Source of the DNA: Oreocharis arfaki
Taxonomy: Eukaryota > Chordata > Aves > Passeriformes > Paramythiidae
DNA length: 64,000 nucleotides
Reading direction: 5' to 3'
NCBI GenBank assembly: GCA_013398015.1
Contig: VZRR01008219.1
Coordinates: 1 to 64,000 of the forward strand
The notes beneath the pieces are model-generated. The model did not search any database. It saw only the letters and a list, made by a program, of their open reading frames with translations, and was not told the DNA's origin. Shown piece by piece: positions 14,101-26,100 of the stretch. A program made the translations under genes and the position numbers. The stretch's first letter is position 1. Every line of letters begins with the position of its first letter.

Positions 14101-17100
14101 GTCCTCTTGAGGGATCATACTTGTTGCTGTCTGAAGAAGAACTTTCACCTCGAGTTCCTTTACACTTAATATTTCAATACCATTTTCCATTATCTACCTT
14201 GTTTGAGACATGGAATTAAAACATTTGAATAATTTCTGTGGTTTCTTTCAGGGACTCAACAACAGCTTATGGCACAACATGCTTTGGAGAAAGAGGCTTT
14301 GGAGAAGATTAAAATAGAGATCGAGGAGGAGCTAAAACGTCTCGATGAAGAAATCTTGGAAGGTGCTCTTCAGGTTTTCCCGTTTCAATCCATAATCTCT
14401 ATGCACTGTAATGGTGGTTAATTTGTAACAGGTACTCTAGTTAAAGAGATTTTTGAATACATTGAATCTCTTTATCCTCCTCCCCCCACGAGATTTGTAC
14501 ACATTGTCACATGGAGTAAAATAGTTAAACGTTACCATTTGGAGTGGTGGAGCCCGGCCAAAGCAAACAACTGGATGACATTTAATAGGCTACTATAAAT
14601 AATGAAAAGTAAGCAGCCCTTAAGCTGCTGCAGTTGGTGGCAGAAGTCCTCAGGAGCTAGTATTTCAAGGAGTGTGGACTTAAACCATCAGATTTCTTCT
14701 CCCTTCTACCAAGTTTATTTTTTGTGATGTGCTTTGACCTGTGGATGTGGCTTTTATAGGACTCCCAGCAAGGAATGATTTCGAACCCATCTTTGCTTTG
14801 CATGTGTGTTGCAAATTGGAAATCTGAAATAGAAACGCTCTAGAACTGTTTAAGTTCGTTCATATGGAGCTTTCTTAGAAGTTTTAAACTGAGAAGGAAA
14901 AGGTTATGTGAACAAAATAATATTTAAAAAGATGATACTCTAGTACTGCTGCAGAGATGTCCATGTGTGGGCAAATTTGCTGTGGAAAGAGGCTCTTTGC
15001 TTCTCCATCAGGGTTGTCATCAGCTTAAAATGGGAGAATAGCTGCACATTCAGCAAACTTGCTGGTTGGGATGCAGTTGTGAAACAAGAGCTGGTGGGGA
15101 AATGTAGCTAAAAGTCATCTCTGCCTTGCAAGTATTACTTCCAGAATGTATTTGGACATTTTTTTACTATGATTTGTTCCTTGCATGCTTTGACTACAGA
15201 GCTGTGATTTTTTTTTGTCCCTCTGTTAACTGTTGGGATAAGAAATCTGAGACTGCTGGTGTTCTTCTGTGAATCTGTTTTATTTTGTATACCTTCTTCT
15301 CTCAGCCTTTACCACTACAGGGTTTGACTGCCACACTTCCCCAGTGTTCAGCCCTGCCAATCCAGAGAGCTCGATAGAAGACTGCCTGGCTCATCTGGGG
15401 GAGAAAGTGTCCCAGGAGTTGAAGGAACATCTGCACAAAGCACTGCAGAGCTTGCTTAGCAAGTGAGTTTCCATTTGCTTTTTCAAAGGGAAGGTGTTTC
15501 CTTTTGCACTGTGACTGCTGCTGCAATGCTCAAGTTGGGACTGCATCTTGTACTGCATTTCTTTGGTTTTCAGTGTTCCTTCATCTTTATCTGGCTGAGG
15601 GTTTTTTGTTGTTTTGCAATGTAATGTGCAAATACTTCATGGTATTTGCCCTTTGCAGCAATGTAAGTTCTAAAATTTTTCTAATTTTTCTAATTTTGTT
15701 ACTGAATTTCTGAGGCTGCTTCAAGCAATCTGAGTTGCTGGTGGAACTGGCAGCTGCCATTGCCAGTTTCAGGAATGCTGGGCTGTAGCCACATTAACTT
15801 CTTTGGCCTTACAGCTAGGAGTGGAGCTGAAGGTGTGTTTGTGGTCTGGCCCGTGATGAGTGGGAGAGTGTCCCTGAAAGGTTGGTGGTTAGGAACCCTG
15901 TGACCACCCTTCAGGTACACATCTGAAGCAGATGTGGGCCCCTGGGCTAACCTTGGTGCCTTAACAGCTCTCCTGCCAGTTTAAGCTTATTGTTTAAATA
16001 GCACATTGCAGTTGGCATGCCAGTATCTTAATTAATGTCTTGGCAAATTGGTACAGTTGTTGTGGTTGCTTGGTTTTCTATTATAAATTAGCAGCCTGAA
16101 ATTTATGGATTCACATGAACTACTTGAGGCTTTTCTGAGTGGCCTCTAAAATGTCTTGGTAGAGAGCTGGAGTTGGAAGGTGCTGCTTTAGGAACAGTTG
16201 CATAAATGCAGCCATGCATTTCAGTGGTTCTAGCTTGTTGACAGCCTGATGTTCTTGTTCTAGGCTTTCTCTAGGAAAATATTTGCATTCTGGGTAATTT
16301 CTTTGTTTGTGTATGTACATACATAAAGTCTGAAATGCCTGTGAAACCGTGTTGCCTTTTTCTAAGGCAAACTAGAGTTACTGTTTAATCTCTTGATAAT
16401 ATCCTTCCTGCAGCTGTTGCTGCTCTTCTCATCCCACCAATTGACTGGGATTTGGTTTCAAAGAATTAATGTACCAAGGAAGTCAAGAGAGTGCCATTAA
16501 AATGACAAACCCAAATTATGTTTTCCCCACTGTGCTTTAACTCTGTTCTTTTCCCCCTGTTGCTAGAGCAGTGCTATTTGATGCAATACTTATTTATTTG
16601 GCTTATATTTTCCTGCCCTCTCACATGCATATAAACAAGTGGTGAAGTACAGTAGGCTGTCAGATCACGACAGCTTCCTGGAGTTCAATAAGCAGTTTTC
16701 TGTCCTATGCCAGTTACCACCATTTCCATTAAACTGCAGTCTGAATTTGCCTTTTGTAATGATCTGGCTGAGGACAGCTGCTTTTGAAGCAGTGCATCTT
16801 CTGCTGTCACTTGGCAGAAAGCCTTTGCTGTTGTGGACTCTTAGATGCCATTTTGGAGGAAGGAGTATGGAAGAGAGGAATTTCATCATCCCAATTCAGA
16901 GAAGTAGAGGTGTGATAAATCTAGAATAGAGGTATCTACTGAAATACGAAGGGGTTTTGTGATCAGAAGTGCTGTTTCTTGCAAATAAAGGTTTCAACTC
17001 TAATGCAGTCAAACAGTCTGTGTTGGTCCATAGCCTGTATTTTTTATAAAATTTTACTCTGCATCGTCCTCTAGCTCAGGTATGAATTTCTTAGTGGAAT

Positions 17101-20100
17101 GTTCTGTCTTTAAAGTCTTAAATTATAAAAAAAACATATGCAAGAGCTTAGAAATTTTCTAGCATATTAGAGAACCTGCTTATCTAATGTCTTTTAATTT
17201 GCAGAGTATCAAATTATTACAAAATTCTCTTAACCAGTTACATGAAAGTGTGTAAGTGGGAGAAGGTGATGCCTTCCTGACCCTGTCCGGTGCCGGTGTT
17301 TTATGTCCTGAAACACGAGGCTTGTTAGCTCTTGAAAACTATTTGCTGTAGTACATGTGAAAATATTTAGTTCTCTGGAAACTGGGAGTTTTCTTTCATT
17401 CACGTTCTTTTGTTTCCTTTTATAACTTTCAGTGTTGGTTTAACTTCTGCAGGCCGGTGACATATCAGGAGTACCGGGAGCGCACGCACGAGGCAGCTGC
17501 CCATGCCAGTGGATGGAGCAAGGTACCAGCTCAGTGACTTTCTCTTGGATGTGTCTCGTGGCTCTTTGATGTCCCTATTGTTTGTGCTGGCTACAGTTGT
17601 GCTTCACAGAGGGCCAAGAATAGAAAGAATTTGGTTTTAGCATGAAATAAATTGCACTCTCTGAGTGATGCCTTGATGTGGCTAACTGAAAACAGAGGCT
17701 AGACAAGAATAAGAGAATAAAGGTAGGTATTTATTTGAAGGGCCTTCAAAGGCACACCCTGGGCAGTCGAGAGGCTACTGCCAAGATGGACCCTGGGTCA
17801 TGAGTTCTTCACACTTTTGTAAGTTTGGTGCATTTGCATATCAGGGTTCATTCTCCAGTTATAACTTCAGTTAATGATGTAACTACCCCAAGTTTGCCCC
17901 TCCTCTTCAGAGGCTTTAGTTAACACATTTTGGGCATAGGACAATCTGAGTGTCCTCAAAGAGCAAACCCAGAGAGGTTTGTTATGTCTCACCAGCACGA
18001 GAGATCAGCAGCTCACAGGCCACATGCAACTTCAGAGGTACACACCAAGCAGTGCAGGATTTGAAAAATATAAAAGTTAAAACCTAAGGCATCAGTAGAT
18101 ATGCACATAGTGGGTAGTTTTATAGATAATTTAGCTAGAAGTTATTGGATGGAAGTGTTAGGTCAACCCTCCTTTAGGCCAGTGAAATGAAAAGTTAGAC
18201 ATGTTGCTTGACTTAATTTTTTTAAGTTCCCAAGAGAGGTTAATTTCTGCAGCAGTTTTGGAACGAAATCTGAGACAGTTTTTTCATAATACTTCTCTAC
18301 TCTTTCCCTGCTACAATGTCAGGTTTAAAATAAATGTAAAAAAGAGTGCTGAACATGGTGAAAATAAAAATTGACAGTGTCTTCATGATATTTAAATTGT
18401 TCAGAAAACATAAGGATGGTGTTCCTACCTGGTTTCAAGAGTAGTTATCTCAAATTATAGGAATCTTCTTTTTTAAACAAAATGCAAATCTGTAAATGAA
18501 TTATCTTAAAATACTTTTAATGTAGAATGAGTAGATTACTCTTCCCAGATTCATCTTTCATTAATCATTCAAGTTCATCACCTTAATCATTCTCTGATGG
18601 GTTCAGTGGGCATCAGAAAAAGAAGGAAAGAATGAAATAACTACTTGCAAATTCCATCACAATTTCAGTGTTAAAATTTAGTTTTAAATTTAAAATAGAA
18701 CAAGGAATCTTTGTCCCCCTCTTTACATTTTTTTTTCCAGAAGGACTTTTCCCTGACTAGATTACCCTGCTTACTTCAGAAATTGTTCATCTACCAAGGG
18801 TGTGGGCACTTGTAAAGCAATTTAATAAACATTGCATGACAAGTTACTGCCCATGGCTCCAGCAATTATCATTGCTTTATGTGTGTGCTCTTTCAATTTG
18901 TCATCCTGTGATTCACAGCATTTCAGTTTAAACAACCATGAAATCTGATTATCAAGAAGGTGGCTTAAGCTAGCACATTGTACTCTTCTGCTGGTGAAGG
19001 CTAAAACCAGGCATAAACCCAGTCACTGTGGCTCAGCTGGCAAGGGAGGAGCTGGATGGGGCTTCTCAGGTCAACATGCTTTGGGTCCCCACCTCTTGGA
19101 GATGCAGCCCTGGGTGCATGAACGGGCTGCATTTGGGGGTTTATGGTTCAGCTTTCATTGCTGCTGCATTCCTGCAGCCCCTGGGGCTCATGGATTTCGG
19201 TCCCCATCAGCTTGTGGTGGAGAGCATCATCCAGAACATGTCTTTGTCATCAACTCTGCCTGCCTGTGACATTTGTTGCTACAAAACATGTAGTCCAAAA
19301 GCAAACCAGAATGGAAATTTTGTACCCTAGCACAGCATCTGTGTGTATTGTTTTTGTGGTAGCTTGGAGCTCCAGGAATGCCCAGCAGTTCCTTCAATAA
19401 TCCTTGTTTTGAGGAGATGGAATACATTTGTGTTGGTTTCATTTCCTTTTAATTTCCTTTATCATCTCAATCAGAATTGTGTTTTATAACAGAAGAGATC
19501 TAGATACCTTTCCTCCCATCTCTGCCCAGCTTAATTTTTACTCTAAAGAAGCTGTTAGAAAAACATGTTGATGTTGGATTCTGTAAAGGAAAAGGGTCTT
19601 CATCTTTTGTTTGAAATAAGGCTCTCATTAAAAAAATACAAATCCCAAACCACCTCAGACAGGGTAAATTGAATTTCTTTAATAAAATAAATGTAATAAA
19701 AGAATTTTAAATTCTCCACTGCCAAGTTTTTATGCTTTTTGCTTAAAGTTGAATATTATATACATATATACAAAATGCATAATCCCACTGTTGTGCATAG
19801 TCTGAAAGGATAACAGATACTGGTTTTGAGAGCCAGTTGAGCTGGTGAGTGGGTTGGCAGTCATCTTAGTGTCCCATTCTTACTGCAAAGAATAATGCAA
19901 CAAAAATGTAAGAAATAATCATGTGAAGAATTAGATTAATTTTAAGTTGAAATAGTCAAAAAGTACACAGAACTGCAATAATTTTGGATACAGCTTCCTC
20001 GAAGCCTCTGAACTTTCTTTGTAATTTTTTTTTTGTGTACACTTAAATTTGTAATACTGCACAATGGGGTTGCAGTAGTATAGTGGACACAAGTGTTTCA

Positions 20101-23100
20101 TTTACACAATCAGCTATCTTCTGATCGTAAAGTGGGTTTCATAATGATTCCCTAGAAGTTTTCTCCTGCCAGCTATTTTTTGTGTATGTTTTCTTCAGTC
20201 AAAATATAAACAGCCGCTAACATTCCTTCCCAGGCAGCCTGGTGGAGGGAGTTGCCATTGCTTTGAATTGCAAAGGCTGTGTTTTTACTTTGCTCTAATT
20301 AAATCTCACCACCGTTCACACAGCGGCTCTCCTGTCCAGAAAAGTGTTGTTAACTTTTATGGAAGTACTGCGAGGTAATTTCTGTCATGAATTTCAGGAC
20401 AGTCTCGTGCAAACCTGCTCCTGTTCCTGCTGGTCTCGGAGGCAGAAGTGTCAGTAATTTCAGCAGGAAGGGAGAGCTGGGTGGTGTTGGTTGGTCTGTG
20501 CAGGGCTGGGTGTTGGAGTTTGGTCCCTCACTCTGAGGCCTGAAGAGGCTTGCTGAATTTGGGGGGAATGGATGGATTAGGCATCAGGGTGGCAAAGGAA
20601 GAAGGCAACAATCATGTTCACTAGGCCAGCGTTGGAGCTCCCTTCGTTTCCCAAGCAGCCTTTTCTTGCCTTTGTTTCTCTTGCCTTCAGCTTACAGTAA
20701 ATGTCAAATATTTTGAGATCTCGGTGTTCATGCTGCTGTAGAGTTATGTGGGTGTGCCCAAAGCCTCTGAAAGATGTCTAGCCTTGACAGCTTGGGGTTT
20801 TTTTGATCCAAAAAGATTGAAGTTTCCTCTGGCACCTCATCTTGACCTGCTCCTTTTATCTGTGCACTGTGATCTTGCCCCTCTTCTGAGTTGAGATTAT
20901 TTGCAAGAAACTCAAAAAACCCCAACATTTTTAAAATTCAAACACTTTTAAAATTCTAGCACCATGACATTCCTAGTGAAGTGTTAACAGTTACCAGTGT
21001 TAACTGTTCATGACAGAACAGCAGTGCTATAACCTGTCTGCCACAGTCTTGGATTCCTTTGTTAATCAGCTGGAGCATCTTAAATTTATCAGATTATGGG
21101 CATTTTTTAGGCCCTATCTGGTTTCAGTAGTCAATCTCACTGTGAGGCCACCATGAATTTAGTGCAAATCTCAATTTCAGCTTACTTTGCCTATCCATCT
21201 TCCTGCAGCTCTGCACCCTAAGGTGTGATTTCTGGGATTAGTAATGCAGGATATTTACAGAAAAGAAAACCAGGCTGATGGGGGAAGAGACTGGAAAAGG
21301 AAGGAGGCATTAGGAGTTCAGTATGAGCAGCAGTAGAGCCTTCATCTCCCTTGTGCAGCTGGGAAACAGCATTCCAGTCTGCACAGTGAATAGATGTGCA
21401 GTGCAGTTGCCTCAATTAAAATGCAGTAAAACAAGTATTTTTCTCTTTTGTCATAATAATGCTTTTTCAGATGCTAATGACTTCAGTTCATACCAGTTTC
21501 CCGACCTTGGCGAGGTGCTGCATGTCAGCGTTGCCCAGAGGGCCACTTGTGTGTTCTAGGAGAACGAATCTGGAGTTCAAAAGTTCGACTGTGTGTTGTT
21601 TAGGCAAAACAAAAACTTAATTTCAGAAGAAAGTGTCTAGAACTGTGTAATGTGGAGGAGGTGGATTCACAGTCCTGTATCTTCCAGAGCAATTTAGGTT
21701 AAGGCTGAGCATACAGTTAAAAGGTTTCTGAAGAGGAATGGGAGTAGGAAATGAGGGAGGAAAATCTCTGTATGTTAAATTTGGCGTCAGAGGGAGAGTT
21801 TGACATGGAAAGGGCTTTGTGTTTGTCATTTTAAACGTGGTGGTAATGTTATGCTGCTGGGTGGAGGTGTTTGTTTCTGTCCTGTCTCAAAGCCAAGTGT
21901 GAACTTCTGAAGAGACTGTCTGGTGCAGTGTTCCTGTTCAAGGATGTGCATGAGTTTGCTGTTTGCATTTAGATACATATCCCTTCAAGCTATTTATGAT
22001 GTTGCATCTTTCCATTTCTGGGGTAGCAAGTTCGGGGCCTGTTCTGCTGCTCTGCCTGAATCCTGTGTTGGGAAAAAAGTGGGGCTTAAGAAAACGTTTC
22101 CTCAGTGGTGATCTGTGAAATTCTCAAGAATTTCAGACTGGGGGTTTTTGCTTAGCAGATTAAGTGCTTCTTTTTTAGTGCATTTTATTGTATGTTTGCC
22201 TTGTGGCTTCTCAGAAATGAAGTGTGTAGTCCCTGGTATATTTGGACTTGAAGATTCAGACCTGTTCTGTGGACACATGAATTCTGTTCTAACTGCACAG
22301 TAGTAATAATAATAATGATAATTGATAATGCTTTCTGTATTTATTCACAAGTCTTGTTTTTTGAAGGTCTTGGTGCCCCTGGTTCTGTTACAACAATTTC
22401 TCATGGAGTTGACCAGACGGGGCCAGGAACCACTGAGTGCCCTTGTGAACTTTGGGGTGACATATCTAGAAGATTATTCTGCAGATTATATCATTCAACA
22501 AGGAGGATGGGTAAGAAGACCATGTTTAACTTTCCTACTTTGTTCAAATCTTGTTTCTAAGTGTGATCCCAGTAGGAGTGAAAGCTAAGAGGGGTTGCTA
22601 GAAGTAAGCAGATGCAAGAAGGAGTGACTCAGAAAAAGAAATTAAAAAAATAATCAGGAGGTCAGGACCAGGAAGGGATCTTGGGCAGTCATCTATTTCT
22701 CTTCTCTGCCCCAAGGCAGAACTGATTTTTACCCATTCATTTCTGATGTTGATATTAAAGACCTGTGGTTGGACTCCACAATTTCCCCAGGCAGTCTGTT
22801 CCAGTTCTTTGCACGTCTGGTTTGTTGGATTGCTGCTGAAATTGAAGAGGTCCTTAGGTGTCAGATAACAATTCATATTCACAGAGTGTGTGTTAAGGTG
22901 CTAATTTGTTGCAGTTCGGTGAGCTTTGTGCTTCCCTGTTAATATCCATGGAGCACTGCATTTGGAAGCAGACACCCGTAACAAGAGGTGCTGTGCCCAT
23001 GAGGTTCCTCTTTTTGATGGTATCTTCATCCTCTGGTGGCTGCTGGAAAAGGTATATGGGTTTTTTCCTCCTCTTAAATTTCAGAGTTTCTTAGCAGGTC

Positions 23101-26100
23101 AGTAATTGGGGAGCACTTCATACAGAAATGTCAGTAGGTGCTAATTTATTTTTATAATAAGTGATAAGATAGCTAATGCATATTAGACTTTATATCTGTA
23201 TGGGAACATGCATAGAATGAGCAATCAGGATTTCTTTGTGCAGCATTTTTCCTTGTAGAAATCTTTAATTTGTGGTAACCAGTGTTCCTGACTCATGGCG
23301 TGCTGAGAAAGTTTCATTTAGAAATACTTTAGAAAGGCAGCTCACAGCTGATGAGCTGGGTCTTGAAGGCTGAGCCTAAGATTACTGGGTTTGGGAAGGA
23401 TGCCAGATTTGAATGGAATTAATCTGGGATTTGTGAAATGGCTCCAGCAAGCTGATTTATTCTGAAAAGAAAAGCTGTTCAGGAAAACCCAGTGATTAAA
23501 AAAAAAAAAAAAAAAGGGGCTAGTAGGAAAATTCTCATTCAGAAGCTTCTTGTATTTCAAGAGTTTACCTGAGGGTTTTTTTTTTTAAAGAGCAGCTTGT
23601 TCCAGAATTTCTGCACATCTGCGCCTTCTTTATCTGTTCCCTTCCCGGCAGTTGTGGGGAATAGTTCCCAAGGCCTGCAGGAGGGATTGTTTGTCTTTAA
23701 TGGACAGAAGCACTAACAGCATGCAGCCAAATGACCTTAGGGTCATTTGATAAATGCACTCATATCTCAAGGTATTTTCATCCCAGGGCAGGCCCTTACT
23801 TGCAGCTTTTAGACAGATCGATGTTAGCACTTTTTTGCTTTTCTGCCTTGTTTTTTGACCTCCAAAAGGGCTGTGCTCTGTTCTCCAGCCCTTTTTTGAA
23901 GCCTGCTGTAAACACACTTCACAGAGCGCAGAGCCTCTGAAAACAAGCAGCTTTCCAGCAGGGCCTGCGAGGGAGGGGGCTGTGCTTTGTGTTCGGGTGG
24001 CTGTGCGCGGGCGTACAGAGCCGGCCGGCGGTGTCCAGCGGGCCCCGAGCGTGGCTCTGCACATCCAGCCAGGCAGAAAATCACACTGACACAGGCAGGG
24101 CAGCAAACGAGCCAGAGCTATTTTTGAAACAGCACAAGAGGCGAGGAAAGAGACAAGGTGATGAAAATCCTTTCCAGATGAATTAATGTAGCTGCACTAA
24201 CCTTTGTGAGTTGCTCTGGGGATGGGCTTGGGGACACACTGGGCATGTGGCCTTTCGTGGAGGAAGGGGAATGTATGGTTGTACTGTATTTTTTTATTCC
24301 CTGTAAGGAAAAGGTTCATTTTTACCCTGTGGCATGTTTCTGGGTTTGTTCCGAATCTGGGGCATGGCAGTGCTGGGAGCAGGGCGTGGGGCCAGCATGG
24401 GAGAGGTTGTGTTCTGAGGAGGGCTGGGAAGAGCCTGGCAGGCTGGGAGCCACACGGAAGTGCTGGAGTGTTTGCATTTTTTAAGATAAGCATCTGCCAC
24501 GGGGGCTCTGTGTGCCGGATCAAGCTGTCAGTAATAATTTGCTGGAGCCGTGAGGGCAATGTATAAACCTGGGAGTTTCCAGTGACTCATGTTGCTGTGG
24601 CAGTAAGAGGTTTGGTTTTTGTGTTGTTTTGGAGCCGTATGAAGACAGGTCTTTCCTGCAGCTGCTGAGAGCTTGCTTAAAAGTGAGAAGATGCAAGAAT
24701 AGCCTGTCTGGTTTTCTGTGGAGAGCTTCACAGGAGTCAGCTTTTCAGGGGCAGACTTGTAAAGCTCTGTAGTGTCTCTGGTGCTGTCTCATTCCTTGGC
24801 ACCATATAATTTGGGATCTTCCTCAATTTTTGGGTTGAAGTCAACCTTTGCCAGGAGGGGAGTATCCAGGCAAAGGTAAGGGGTTAGCTGAGCCCTTCCT
24901 GTGCCCCACTGCGGATCTGTGGAGTCAGAATTGTGCAGAGCTGTGTCATCCCTTTGCTGCATCATTCTGTGCAGCCACGATGCAGCTGGAGGAGCTCCCA
25001 GGGTTCTGCATGTGTGCAAGACTTGAGGTTCTCTTGTAGGCTCAGGAGGCTTGTGGGTCCGGGAAAGCATCTGGCTGAGGATGGACAGCTGACTAGAAGC
25101 AAAATTTCCAGCCCAAGGGAATAAAGGTTTACAAATTGGGCAGCTATGCAGCAGATTTCAAGAAATTGGCATGGCTTGGGGGAAATGAGAAATTTGATAT
25201 GAGAAATTTGATATACCGGAGGATGAGAAGTTGCTTTTTGATTTTTCCATGCCAGTCCCACAGAGATCTGGTGCTGAGATGGTGTGTCGAAACAATGAGT
25301 TTTCCCCTCCCATTCTCCCTCCAGGCACTAAAATTGTAATTCAGCTAACTTTTGATGGCCGTGTGGGACTGGGGTGTACTGGTGGGTGGGGTGGTTGGTT
25401 GGTGAGGGAAAGGCTGGCGTATTTTTATGCTTCTTCTTTCACTAATCGCTCTGACAGGTTTGGCTGCAGCTCTTGCATTTACCTGTTTGACTCTTAAGTT
25501 TTAGAATGACCTCTCTTTTGGAGCAAAAAGCATGCTGGGCATTTCAGGTTCTCTAAACAGACATGTGAGGATACACATTTCTTCCTCCTGACTAATGGGT
25601 CAACTGGTCCTACTAAGACCTTCTTCCTTTTTCATCTTGAGCCCCTGCAAACCAGCACCCAGCCTGATTTACAAGTAGCTTTGTTCTTTTCTTTCCCAAA
25701 AGCAAAGTCAGGGCTCAGCAAGCAGACATGCAGTGTGTACATGCTCTTCCCACCCATTTCCTCATCTCCCCGCCCCTTCTCTCGTCTCCCCTCCCCTTCC
25801 CTCATCTCCTCTCCCTTCTCCTCCTCTCCCCTCCCTCCTCTCCTGGTACCTCCCCTGCCTTTTTGCTCTCTCTGACTTCTCCAGGGCTGAATGCTGCTGC
25901 ATCAGAAGCAATTCTTGGTCTTCTGGAAAAGTGCACAGTAAGACCAGTCAGTTGGTAAGGATTTTTTCCCTCTTCCTTTCCCACCCCTCCCCAAATAATT
26001 TATTTCTTCTCAAGTTCTGCGGATCCCGTTTTCCATGGTTAGATTTAATGTATGTAGAAGTATCTGGGAATGCCTATAAGGAGGAAAGGGTGTAAGATTT

